Shown here: in pieces, positions 15,241-22,270 of the stretch
Position numbering within the stretch: position 1 is the first letter of the stretch
Layout of the letters: each line of letters starts with the position of its first letter
DNA from: a virus
Reading direction: 5' to 3' (one strand)
IMG/VR virus record: IMGVR_UViG_3300013100_000329
Location: 1 to 30,419 of that record
DNA: 30,419 nt
Notes under the pieces: model-generated
Told to the model about the DNA's origin: nothing
What the model saw: only the letters and a program-made list of their open reading frames with translations
The model's database searches: none
Program-made: the position numbers and the translations under genes

Positions 15241-15289
15241 CCTGCAATCAACGGTAATCAACGGCAATACGCCTGCAATCAACGGACAT
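15241..15289 (-). promoter_or_regulatory. Tandem P-box-like repeats (PrtN binding-site candidate)
   Basis: On the minus strand the sequence falls into consecutive 10-11 base units: ATGTCCGTTG, ATTGCAGGCGT, ATTGCCGTTG, ATTACCGTTG, ATTGCAGGGTG (the last running a few bases past the array). The P-box recognised by pyocin activator PrtN is remembered as tandem ATTGnn(n)GTnn(n). One unit matches exactly and the others closely. AATCAACGG on the plus strand starts at 15246, 15256 and 15277, so the sites share one helix face. The array ends about 18 bases before the minus-35, and the prophage encodes a PrtN homologue at 21861-22181. Confidence 0.65.
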
Positions 15290-15595
15290 ATAACGTCACT
15301 GGCTATAGCGCCGCAGGCATTGACCCTCCTGTCCCACTGATTTCAAGAGAGGCGCGACGACTCAAACACCGATAAATCAAAGCGGCGCCCCTCCGTCCTA
15401 CCATTTATTACTTTTTCCATGTAAAGGGAGAATTAATAAACGCTGCGCGTACGCGCGCGCGTATGTGGGTGTGTGCGTCACATGCGGGAAAGATGCAAAA
15501 ACGGTGGGACGGTGGGCCATCATCAATTAACACGCGGCGCGCAGTTGACCCACCCGCCAAAACACTAGCAGGCCGTACAGGGACGCGCCGCGCCA
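15290..15595. other. Gap between Q and the late control region
   Basis: No convincing gene was found here. The stretch contains a 24-base alternating purine-pyrimidine run at 15444-15467, rich in CG, and GC-rich sequence just downstream of the Q stop. A Q utilisation site could lie near the promoter but cannot be recognised by eye. A minus-strand frame at 15408-15692 overlaps Q and has no phage character. Confidence 0.4.
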
Positions 15596-15943
15596 TCAAG
15601 CTACGCGCTCCAGCAGCATGCCTGCGATCTCCAGATGTGCCGAGTGTAAGCGCGCATAGAACTGCGTTCGACCACACCCGCAGTGCGCCCATTTCTGGCG
15701 TTCTACGCTTTCACGGTTCAGGTAATGCTCCTGCACCACTTGGGCCAGATGCCAGGACAGACGCTTGTTTACGATCACCTCAATGTCTGCACTCCATGGC
15801 AGCAGCATCTTCGAACCGCCGCGCGTGCCTCGAATCAATTCCCCCCGGCAATCGATCAATTGACCCAACATACTGCTGGCAGATCCGTTAGGGCCGCCGC
15901 CACCGTGCATATCGAGCGCCCACAATTTCAACATCTCATCCAT
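15596..15943 (-). CDS. Q-like late antitermination protein
   Basis: A 115-residue protein of the phage antiterminator Q family (antitermQ type), which modifies RNA polymerase at the late promoter so that it passes terminators. Recognisable parts are an N-terminal MLKLWALDMHGGGG, a helical middle (SADIEVIVNKRLSWHLAQVV) and a C-terminal sigma-like helix-turn-helix containing CGCGRTQFYARLHSAHLEIA. It is the last gene of the early leftward operon and lies directly before the late promoter and three terminators, the classical Q position. ATG 15943 is used; a TTG at 15955 with GGAG eight bases upstream, overlapping the primase stop, is a serious alternative. Confidence 0.75.
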   Translation of the reverse strand: MDEMLKLWALDMHGGGGPNGSASSMLGQLIDCRGELIRGTRGGSKMLLPWSADIEVIVNKRLSWHLAQVVQEHYLNRESVERQKWAHCGCGRTQFYARLHSAHLEIAGMLLERVA

Positions 15944-15951
15944 TTCCGGGA

Positions 15952-18174
15952 TCAAAATGCGGTCTCCTGCCTGGGCACCGCCGACCTTCGCTTCCACTCC
16001 GGCGGTTTCACATACTCATAGCTGCGCACACCACGCACACAGTTACCCTTGCGCCGGCGGGGCCAATTCATCCGATGCATAATCTTGCCGATGCGCATTT
16101 GCTCGGGTCGACCCCAGTGGCTTGGATCGATGTTAAGCGCGTGCTCAAGCAAGTGCGCGCCTGTCACCGTATCGCCAATATGCTTGTCGGCTAGGTAGCC
16201 GACCACCAGGTCTTCCCACATATCGGCCTGATAACGCTGATCCTGCTCAGCGGCAAAAACATCAGCTTCATCGCGCTCCACCCACCATATGTCACCCGCG
16301 CGAAAACAGGCTAACGCTTCGGCCCAGAGTTGATCACGGTCGGCTCGCAAGCCCTCAAGATCAACTTTGGTACACATCACCGGCCAGTAACGGCGGTTGC
16401 CCGTATCGTCCTTCAGGTACTCATCCTGGTTGGTCGTACCGATAAAAACGCTCTGCCGGAGCACATCCAGCATCCGCCGGCCATAGCTCTCGCGGTAGGT
16501 ATCGATGGGCGATGAGACGAATTGCTTGGCCTTGGTCGACTCTGCCTTGTTCAATGAGTCCAGCTCGGCCATCTCCACAATCCACTTGCCCCGGATCGCC
16601 TGATAGGCGTCTTTGCTGCTCAGATCAAATGACGTATCCATGAACCACTCGCCGCCCAATACCCGCGCAGCCGTGGATTTCCCCTCGCCCTGCAAGCCTT
16701 CCAAAATCAACATTGAGTCAGCCTTACAGCCAGGTCGACACACGCGGGCCACCGCAGAAATCATCCAGCGCTTGCCCACCTTGCGGGTGTACGAACTATC
16801 CTTAACGCCCAGCCGATCCTGCAACCAACGCTCAAGGCGTGGCAGGCCATCCCACTCAAGGCTTTCTAGATACTCGCGCACCGGGTGGTAAGCGTTGTCA
16901 TTCGCCACCGCACTTACTGCCTCAACCACGTGGGCAGTCTTCACCCGCAGCCCGTACACATCAGCAAGCCACAGCGCCACCCTAATATCGTCCAGATCAC
17001 TCCAGTCGCCCTTGCCACCACCATATGGAGGCGTACGTAACTTGCGGGTCTTTGAACTGAACGAATCCCAGGCGATTACCCCGGCCCAGCGTTTATCATT
17101 ACCCAGAATCAATGCCACATTGAATGGATGTACGATCAACCCGCCTTTTTCGGAATACTGCAGCTTCTCGCGCCACCCCTCATCAGCAGACGGACGCACC
17201 ACCGCTAGTGCCTGACGGCGCACCGTATCCAGGCCCTCAGCGCAGTGAAGATCGTTGAAATCGGTCCAGCCGTCTTCCCGGTTGTTGTCGAATACCGGCA
17301 TAACCACCTGGCCACCAACCACAACCGCCGCATTGCTAGCCTTGATTACCCCCGCGTTATACGGGTGCCCATTCACTACAGTCTTCCAATCATCATCTGC
17401 GCAAAACACCAGCTGCCGGCCGGGATACTTTGTGCGCATGGCTTGTGCCACCGCCAACAGGTTGCCAGCATCAAAGCAAATACATACCGTCAACGAGGTC
17501 GCCATGTGCAGGCTGGCGCCGGTCGCGTATCCCTCTGCAATCAGAATCACATCGCCCGGCTCAGGCTCCGGGCCGATCAGGTGAAATGCGCCTTCCTTCG
17601 CCAAACCATACGGCCAATAGGTTTTGTTCCTGCCCGTAGCTGCTTGCTTTTCGGGATACAGCACCTGCAGGCCGACGATATCGCCTTTCACATTGCGCAT
17701 CGGCACAAAAGCCGTACCGCTTTTCGCCTTGTAACGCAGACCGATCCCGACTACCCGCTTGGCATCCAAATAACGCGATCCGCCCTTTTCAGATAGGTGC
17801 TTCCACATACCAGCAGCGCGCCGGGCGGCAGTGCGATGCTTTCGATCCTCGGCCAAGGAGGCCTTACGCTGACCCTCCTCGGCCCTGGCGCGCATCACCG
17901 CTCGATCTTCAGCGCTCAGCCGCCCGCCCTTAGGCTTGATCTTCTGCCAACTGCCTTTTTCACCCTGACGCCAGTCGCCAAACGCGCCGCAATACAGTGT
18001 TTTGCCGTCACCAGTCAGATGGTCATAGATCACATACCAGCCCGTTTTCTCCGGGGCCTTATCACCGTCGCACTCGCAACGCGTTCGCTTACCAATCACC
18101 AGTGGCGTTTCTGGTTTAAGTCCGTAGCCCTGCAACTGGGCCAACACATCATCAAGTAGTTCGTGATTAGTCAT
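15952..18174 (-). CDS. Toprim primase / VapE-type helicase replication protein
   Basis: A 740-residue bifunctional protein for initiating phage DNA replication. The N-terminal half carries a Toprim primase core: AEGYATGASLHMA (Glu214 region), CADDDW with acidic residues 260-262, and TDFNDLH at 304-310. The C-terminal half is a VapE-type superfamily III helicase with Walker A GLQGEGKST at 493-501, an acidic segment IVEMAELDSL at 532-541 and the conserved IGTTNQDEYLKD. ATG 18174 is preceded by GGGG at suitable spacing and overlaps the upstream stop, so the open frame to 18237 is not used. The stop is followed directly by Q. It appears complete. Confidence 0.92.
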   Translation of the reverse strand: MTNHELLDDVLAQLQGYGLKPETPLVIGKRTRCECDGDKAPEKTGWYVIYDHLTGDGKTLYCGAFGDWRQGEKGSWQKIKPKGGRLSAEDRAVMRARAEEGQRKASLAEDRKHRTAARRAAGMWKHLSEKGGSRYLDAKRVVGIGLRYKAKSGTAFVPMRNVKGDIVGLQVLYPEKQAATGRNKTYWPYGLAKEGAFHLIGPEPEPGDVILIAEGYATGASLHMATSLTVCICFDAGNLLAVAQAMRTKYPGRQLVFCADDDWKTVVNGHPYNAGVIKASNAAVVVGGQVVMPVFDNNREDGWTDFNDLHCAEGLDTVRRQALAVVRPSADEGWREKLQYSEKGGLIVHPFNVALILGNDKRWAGVIAWDSFSSKTRKLRTPPYGGGKGDWSDLDDIRVALWLADVYGLRVKTAHVVEAVSAVANDNAYHPVREYLESLEWDGLPRLERWLQDRLGVKDSSYTRKVGKRWMISAVARVCRPGCKADSMLILEGLQGEGKSTAARVLGGEWFMDTSFDLSSKDAYQAIRGKWIVEMAELDSLNKAESTKAKQFVSSPIDTYRESYGRRMLDVLRQSVFIGTTNQDEYLKDDTGNRRYWPVMCTKVDLEGLRADRDQLWAEALACFRAGDIWWVERDEADVFAAEQDQRYQADMWEDLVVGYLADKHIGDTVTGAHLLEHALNIDPSHWGRPEQMRIGKIMHRMNWPRRRKGNCVRGVRSYEYVKPPEWKRRSAVPRQETAF

Positions 18175-18388
18175 GCCGTACCCCACGCCGGTCTGCCAGG
18201 TCCTGGCAGTCAGTGCAGCGCGTACAGCCGCGATCAAGCATTGCCAACCGCCGAGCCTCTAGGATGACATCCCCGCAGTCCACGCACTCGAGCGTACATT
18301 GGCCTGGATTGGCAGTAGGTCGCGCGGCCATGGCCACTGCGAAATTAAGAGCAATGACGTTATCAGCCACATCTGCGTTGTCAGACAT
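18167..18388 (-). CDS. TraR/DksA-type C4 zinc-finger protein
   Basis: A 73-residue protein whose C-terminal half is a TraR/DksA finger: CVDCGDVI, then ARRLAML and CTRCTDCQ. The spacing CxxC-n-CxxC is that of the family, which binds the RNA polymerase secondary channel and alters promoter choice or the stringent response. The long coiled-coil of full DksA is absent, as in phage TraR-type proteins. ATG 18388 overlaps the CII stop and the stop overlaps the primase start, so it is part of the early operon. The longer upstream frame is a shadow of CII. Confidence 0.75.
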   Translation of the reverse strand: MSDNADVADNVIALNFAVAMAARPTANPGQCTLECVDCGDVILEARRLAMLDRGCTRCTDCQDLADRRGVRHD

Positions 18389-18890
18389 AATGCAGATCCT
18401 CCGCATGCATCTTGCGGAGCACTGCGCGCAACTTGAACACCGCCTGCACCATTCGCTCGGCCAGCAGTTCAAACTCAGCCAGTTCGTCTTCATCCAATTT
18501 GTCATCAGACAACGACGTCGATACATGCGTGGCTAACTCCCCCTCACGAGAAAGCAACTCGCCAATGCCTGCCATCAGCGACTGCGCCGTGTCGGTGTCG
18601 CTCAACTCGGAAACGTCGATTCCCACCCAACCGATTGGATGCAGCAACGCGTCTACGATGCGCGGATCGCGCGTGGCATCCAGCACCAACTCAAGATCGC
18701 CAATGTTAGGCGTGTGGCTGGTGTTGGTCAGGCTCAGCTTGTGATTGAGGGTAGTGGCGTTGCCGCCGTCGATAGCGGCAATGGCAGTGGCGCCGCCCGG
18801 ATAATCACGTGCGGCGTGGAGCAAAGCTTGCGGTAGAGTCAACAGCGAACGCCGTGCGCGCTCAATGGAATTGAACTGTTTACGGTTCAT
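18381..18890 (-). CDS. Phage regulatory CII-family protein (CP76 type)
   Basis: A 169-residue member of the Phage_CP76 group. Typical parts are LTLPQALLHAARDYPGGATA, AIDGGNATTLNHKLSLTN and a following GDLELVLDATRDPRI. The second half has an acidic helical region. The family name comes from CII-like regulators that help decide between lysis and lysogeny; direct DNA binding is assumed from the family. GGAG lies seven bases before ATG 18890. It follows cro after a 277-base gap with several hairpins, and its stop overlaps the zinc-finger gene. Confidence 0.82.
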   Translation of the reverse strand: MNRKQFNSIERARRSLLTLPQALLHAARDYPGGATAIAAIDGGNATTLNHKLSLTNTSHTPNIGDLELVLDATRDPRIVDALLHPIGWVGIDVSELSDTDTAQSLMAGIGELLSREGELATHVSTSLSDDKLDEDELAEFELLAERMVQAVFKLRAVLRKMHAEDLHYV

Positions 18891-19167
18891 GGCAAAACTC
18901 CAAAAACTCTGCCAGTGACCGCCGCATGCCTGTTTGGTACAGTTACGCCGTGGTCACTTACAGGTGGTCGCATGCAGCCGGTTGCTCTGTGGTAGAAAAC
19001 CCGGCTGCACCCCAATGGCAAGGCACACGCTCCGCATGTGCCCTGTCGTTACAGCCTGCAGATCGTGGTGGGTTAGCAGGCAACCCAAGGCATCCGTGCC
19101 CTAGGGGGGGGTGGTAGAACGGCGCGTGGTATTGGTTTGCTCCGCGCCGCTCTGCCCTTTACTTCAT
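18891..19167. other. Hairpin-rich gap between cro and cII
   Basis: No secure gene. Inverted repeats are GCAGCCGG/CCGGCTGC (18974-18981 and 19001-19008), GGCACA/TGTGCC (19022-19027 and 19037-19042) and a GC-rich CGGCGCG/CGCGCCG pair near 19123-19150. A run of eight G lies at 19104-19111. In lambda the terminator tR1 and nut site lie between cro and cII, so these could be attenuation or processing structures of the early transcript. A plus-strand frame at 18926-19117 has no recognised product. Confidence 0.45.
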
Positions 19168-19356
19168 TCAAGCGGCTTGCTGGGTTGACGCTTTAACTGT
19201 CGCCCGGAGCTTTCCATCTGTAAGCACTTGAACCTGGTATTGGCGTGACTGCGGCGGCTCAGTACCCCATTGCGATACTGCAGCGGGAGAGACTTTCAGA
19301 GCCGCAGCCACTTTAGATTTCCCTCCGAAGAAGGCGATTACTTCTGTCGTGAGCAT
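19168..19356 (-). CDS. cro: Cro-like repressor
   Basis: A 62-residue DNA-binding protein of the P22 Cro type. It begins MLTTEVIAFFGGKSKVAAAL, followed by the recognition part KVSPAAVSQWG and a short beta-like tail. AGGAG lies six to seven bases before ATG 19356, which excludes the longer frame to 19395. It is divergent from CI with about 98 bases between, the expected genetic switch. Cro should repress CI synthesis and early promoters after induction. Confidence 0.85.
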   Translation of the reverse strand: MLTTEVIAFFGGKSKVAAALKVSPAAVSQWGTEPPQSRQYQVQVLTDGKLRATVKASTQQAA

Positions 19357-19454
19357 GGTGCTCTCCTGTTTGCCTGCCCAATACAGTAAGCACACTTAAC
19401 TTATTTGGCAAGCAAGTGAAGGACTCCAAACAAAGTAAGCCTTAAGCTAGCTTA
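19357..19454. promoter_or_regulatory. CI-Cro operator and divergent promoter region
   Basis: The region between the two repressor genes. On the minus strand, TTGCCA and TACTGT separated by 17 bases are a plausible cro promoter. The heptamer AGTAAGC occurs twice on the plus strand (about 19386 and 19434), and a perfect 14-bp palindrome TTAAGCTAGCTTAA at 19442-19455 touches the CI start codon. These are the best operator candidates. Confidence 0.55.
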
Positions 19455-20111
19455 ATGAATACTCCAGCGGAAAGAATCGCATACGCCATTTCCAAGTGCG
19501 GAAAGAAAGCCAGCGTCTTGGCCATAGAGTCCAACCTGAGTGCTGCCAGAATTAGCCAGTTAGCCCAGGGAGACGGGAGCCTCAAGGCTGAAAATCTTTT
19601 CTTATTCGCACGCGCTACCGGGTTCTCAGCACAGTGGCTTGCCGAAGGCATTGGGGACAAATATGACGCCGGTGCCCTCGAGGAGGGCCATGTGCTGATT
19701 CCCCAATTCACCGCCAAGGCGGGTGCAGGCCCGGGTCACACAAACCACCACATAGAAGACCTCGGCGGCCTAATGTTTAGGAGAGACTGGCTTAGCCGAA
19801 TGGGCTTGAAGGAAAAGAACCTCAAGGTCATCTACAGCACAGGAATGAGCATGTTCCCGACCATTGCTGATGATGATGTGCTGCTGATTGACGAAGGCCA
19901 GCGGGAGCCATTGAACGGTAGAATCTATGCAATTCAGCGCCCAGACGGAGACATCAGCATCAAGCGCTTAGTCCACACGCTCACCAACGGCTGGATAATT
20001 CGAAGCGACAACGAGGACAAACGCGCTTATCCGGATGAGAGCGCTACCGATACAAGCATTGGTCATCTACTCATCATCGGACGGGCCGTATGGCACGCCG
20101 GCCCCCTATAA
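19455..20111 (+). CDS. cI: CI-like repressor with S24 self-cleavage domain
   Basis: A 218-residue lysogeny repressor. The N-terminal helix-turn-helix contains VLAIESNLSAARISQLAQGD. The linker has the Ala-Gly cleavage segment AKAGAGPG at about 87-94. The C-terminal LexA/S24 peptidase has Ser132 in GMSMFPT and Lys170 in ISIKRL, so RecA-stimulated self-cleavage after DNA damage is expected. No ribosome site precedes ATG 19455; the bases are the operator palindrome, so the mRNA may be leaderless as for lambda CI from PRM. It looks complete, which implies the prophage is still SOS-responsive. Confidence 0.92.
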   Translation: MNTPAERIAYAISKCGKKASVLAIESNLSAARISQLAQGDGSLKAENLFLFARATGFSAQWLAEGIGDKYDAGALEEGHVLIPQFTAKAGAGPGHTNHHIEDLGGLMFRRDWLSRMGLKEKNLKVIYSTGMSMFPTIADDDVLLIDEGQREPLNGRIYAIQRPDGDISIKRLVHTLTNGWIIRSDNEDKRAYPDESATDTSIGHLLIIGRAVWHAGPL

Positions 20112-20144
20112 TTCTAGCCCTCTTAACAAAATACATAAGCAAGC

Positions 20145-20173
20145 TTGACTTGAAAAGTTAAGAGAACTTTAAT
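20145..20173 (+). promoter_or_regulatory. Strong sigma-70-type promoter for the rightward operon
   Basis: TTGACT (20145-20150) and TTTAAT (20168-20173) are separated by exactly 17 bases; each matches consensus at five of six positions. An AAAGTT/AACTTT dyad (20154-20159 and 20165-20170) occupies the spacer, and a larger inverted repeat begins in the minus-10. It should drive the operon from 20210 to 28015. Confidence 0.7.
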
Positions 20174-20206
20174 TGCCTCACTCTCCTACCACAGAGCGAG
20201 GCAATT
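20171..20206. promoter_or_regulatory. Inverted repeat over the minus-10 and start, operator candidate
   Basis: Arms AATTGCCTC and GAGGCAATT are exact complements, and the dyad continues inward with CTCT/AGAG after one mismatch. It overlaps the minus-10 and the expected transcription start, and its right arm includes the GAGG that serves the first gene. It fits a repressor operator better than an RNA hairpin, because much of the left arm would not be transcribed. Confidence 0.6.
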
Positions 20207-20209
20207 CCC

Positions 20210-20380
20210 ATGCAAACCGCAACCTTGCACGTCCTACCAACGTGCCCAGAAAGCCGCGTTTTCGAGGTGCGCCGCCTAGCCATAATCCACGGCTGCGCCT
20301 TCGCCCCCACTAAACGCAAATCAACCACCAGCCCAACTCCAACTCCCTCCAATCCAGACGATGGAGGGCGCGCAGCATGA
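20210..20380 (+). CDS. Small hypothetical protein, first gene of rightward operon
   Basis: A 56-residue product beginning MQTATLHVLPTCPESRVFE and ending in a Ser/Thr/Pro-rich tail. GAGG lies about eight bases before the ATG, and its TGA overlaps the next gene start in ATGA. Both facts, plus position right after a strong promoter, support a real gene despite its size. No family is recognised. Confidence 0.55.
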   Translation: MQTATLHVLPTCPESRVFEVRRLAIIHGCAFAPTKRKSTTSPTPTPSNPDDGGRAA

Positions 20381-20934
20381 GTAAACTATCTCTCAATGCC
20401 AGCGCCTACATCCGACTACAGGCCCAGGTAAACCTTAGCGGCACGTTCAATCACACCCTGCATTCGTGTGATGGCTGCCAATCCGTAGCGGCTCGGGTCG
20501 AGATCGATCAGTGCAATGCCGGCATCACGGTCTTGGTGCAGATTTGCGGGACGCTCAACTCTGTCACCCTTGATAAGCACCGCAAAAACAACGCCACGCG
20601 CATTGCGAGCTTTATTGAAGGTATCGCCAATGGCCGCAGCACTACCGGTGTGCCTGACGTAGATGAGCATGAAGCTGTCAGCGATATAGAGGCCACCCTA
20701 CGTCTGGCTATCCGACGTGGGCGCGGCATCTACCACCTTATCGCCGATGAACTAGAGCCGTCACTTCAGATCCAGCGCAACCCACGTGGCGGTTATATCG
20801 CCACGCTCGAACTCGACGACGCCGGCTACTTGTTCACCCTGCCCGCCGACAACCAGCGCGCCCACACAATCCTGGCTGAATACCTCAACCAATTCCTGCA
20901 GGGCTACCGCAATAGCCTCGCAGCCGCCGCATGA
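20377..20934 (+). CDS. Hypothetical phage protein
   Basis: A 185-residue protein starting MSKLSLNASAYIRLQAQVNL, with a GGAGG upstream of the ATG and a start overlapping the previous stop. Short Cys-containing segment HSCDGCQS at about 28-35, then a basic stretch KHRKNNATRIASFIEG and acidic-to-basic helical sequence; the end is Ala-rich. No known domain is recognised. As part of the operon carrying KilA-C, PrtN and integrase, a regulatory or host-takeover role is possible but not shown. Confidence 0.7.
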   Translation: MSKLSLNASAYIRLQAQVNLSGTFNHTLHSCDGCQSVAARVEIDQCNAGITVLVQICGTLNSVTLDKHRKNNATRIASFIEGIANGRSTTGVPDVDEHEAVSDIEATLRLAIRRGRGIYHLIADELEPSLQIQRNPRGGYIATLELDDAGYLFTLPADNQRAHTILAEYLNQFLQGYRNSLAAAA

Positions 20935-20943
20935 GGTGCCGCC

Positions 20944-21234
20944 ATGAGCCTATCCCTCAAACGCGTAGCCGAACGCCTGGGCCTGGGGCACCGCGAGTTG
21001 ATGAAACGCATGCGCGACAAAGGCCTGCTGGATCAACGCAACCTTCCAACCAACCCTGCCCTGACCAAAGACTTTTTGGTCACCCGTGAAAGTCGCTGGT
21101 TTCACGAGAAGCATGGCATGCAATACAAGCGCACTACGCGCGTGACCGATATTGGCATTTCCTGGCTGGCCAGGCAGATCGGTATTGAGCGCCCAGCCCC
21201 ACCCACCGTACCTGACCCGCGAGAAGTCGCGTAA
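20944..21234 (+). CDS. KilA-C/antirepressor C-terminal domain protein
   Basis: A 96-residue protein that matches the C-terminal domain of phage antirepressors (KilAC/ANT). The pattern is LKRVAERLGLGHRELMKRMR, then WFHEKHGMQY, and TRVTDIGISWLARQI. Normally this domain follows a BRO or KilA-N DNA-binding part; here it stands alone. Such proteins can interfere with CI-type repressors. GAGG lies before the ATG, and its TAA overlaps the next start in TAATGAG. Operon position beside the CI gene fits a role in switching. Confidence 0.72.
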   Translation: MSLSLKRVAERLGLGHRELMKRMRDKGLLDQRNLPTNPALTKDFLVTRESRWFHEKHGMQYKRTTRVTDIGISWLARQIGIERPAPPTVPDPREVA

Positions 21235-21416
21235 TGAGACAGCCCGAAGCATGGCCGCGCCAGTACGCCCGCCAGATCACGGCGATGCGAACCCGCGAGG
21301 AACGCGTCGCCGCGCTGGCAGAAGTACCGGAGCACCTACGCGCTCTGGTACGTACCCACGTTGAGATCGCCTGGAACCACCCCCGAGGGAACACACATGG
21401 ACCGCAAACTGATTGA
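21234..21416 (+). CDS. Small hypothetical protein
   Basis: A 60-residue, Arg-rich protein beginning MRQPEAWPRQYARQI. Its start overlaps the KilA-C stop and its end overlaps the start of the next gene by 20 bases, the tight packing seen all along this operon. Middle helix EERVAALAEVPEHLRALVRT. No family is recognised. Confidence 0.55.
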   Translation: MRQPEAWPRQYARQITAMRTREERVAALAEVPEHLRALVRTHVEIAWNHPRGNTHGPQTD

Positions 21417-21864
21417 CACCCTACTGATCGAACTACTGAACCTGCCTGAAGAACGTCGTACGGCTGAGAAAATTCTTGCCAATCTCACCCTGGCCGCAAC
21501 TGCCGCCGACGTTTCCCTCACCATCACCGGCGCACCGCTGCAAATCGAGCACCTACAACTGGCGGCCGCTCTCGACCAACTCGTGATTGATCTCGGCCCC
21601 AACTACCGTGCTCGCGCCATGCTGCGCCTTGGCAATGGCATTGAAGGCGTTGAACTGGGTGCCGTTCTCGAACCGCTAGACAGTACTTCACCACTACCGC
21701 GTTTCGTGGCGTTTGCCAGCACGGCACGTACAGCACTGGCAGCCATCAACCGAGACATTCGAGCGAGCCACCAACCCCACACTAAAGAACCGACACAACG
21801 TAAATCTGGAAAGCTGACGCTCGGCACGCTCAAGGCGCAAGTAGATAAGGCAAATGCAGCATGA
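21397..21864 (+). CDS. Hypothetical phage protein
   Basis: A 155-residue protein starting MDRKLIDTLLIELLNLPEER at ATG 21397, preceded by GAGGGAACACAC; the frame open from 21361 lacks such a site. The sequence is mostly helical with a Leu-rich N-terminus and a Lys-rich tail (KSGKLTLGTLKAQVDKA). The stop overlaps the PrtN start in ATGA. No domain is recognised. Confidence 0.65.
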   Translation: MDRKLIDTLLIELLNLPEERRTAEKILANLTLAATAADVSLTITGAPLQIEHLQLAAALDQLVIDLGPNYRARAMLRLGNGIEGVELGAVLEPLDSTSPLPRFVAFASTARTALAAINRDIRASHQPHTKEPTQRKSGKLTLGTLKAQVDKANAA

Positions 21865-22181
21865 CGGCCTCCGTACAGCGCGAACTGCGCCTGCCGATAG
21901 CGCCGAGAAGTCAGACCGTTGACCTGTTGTACCGAACGCTCGGGGATCTGCTCGTACCCGTCGAACAGGTACGTGAACGCTACTTCAGCAATCTCAACCA
22001 GGACAACTTCACTCGTGCACTGACAAGCGGCCGTGTAGCGCTACCCATCACGACTCTGGATACCAGCGCCAAGCGCCCCCGCTTTATCGCCATCCGCCAT
22101 CTGGCCATCTTCATTGATACACAGGCAGATGCTGCGGACGAGGAGCTGACAAACACTCAACCCCAGCCAGAAGAGCGATGA
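21861..22181 (+). CDS. prtN: PrtN-like pyocin/late-gene activator
   Basis: A 106-residue protein of the PrtN family. LLYRTLGDLLVPVEQVRERY (about 23-42), FTRALTSGRVALPITTLD and RPRFIAIRHLAIFID correspond in order to the pyocin activator of P. aeruginosa. PrtN binds tandem P-box repeats and turns on pyocin genes after DNA damage, when the repressor PrtR is cleaved. Here the CI-like S24 protein would be the PrtR counterpart. A matching repeat array lies upstream of the late promoter at 15241-15289. The C-terminal tail is acidic and polar. It is translationally coupled to the gene before it. Confidence 0.82.
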   Translation: MTASVQRELRLPIAPRSQTVDLLYRTLGDLLVPVEQVRERYFSNLNQDNFTRALTSGRVALPITTLDTSAKRPRFIAIRHLAIFIDTQADAADEELTNTQPQPEER

Positions 22182-22270
22182 CTTTTTGACCGACACACGT
22201 CGATAACAGTCGCACCACCGCAACCGCTGCGCCACCAGCCAAGCGGTATACAACCCAAGGGGCAAACCAA

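Noticed and set aside
15241-15289. CRISPR-like or replication-origin iterons
   Set aside because: The repeats are only 9-10 bases, have no unique spacers of CRISPR length, and match the PrtN P-box pattern beside a promoter better than an origin.
15408-15692. Minus-strand frame of 94 codons overlapping Q
   Set aside because: It overlaps Q by about 97 bases and is rich in Arg and Ala without domain features.
18926-19117. Plus-strand frame of 63 codons in the cro-cII gap
   Set aside because: No good ribosome site and no recognised family; the inverted repeats in the gap explain the sequence better. Kept only as a note.
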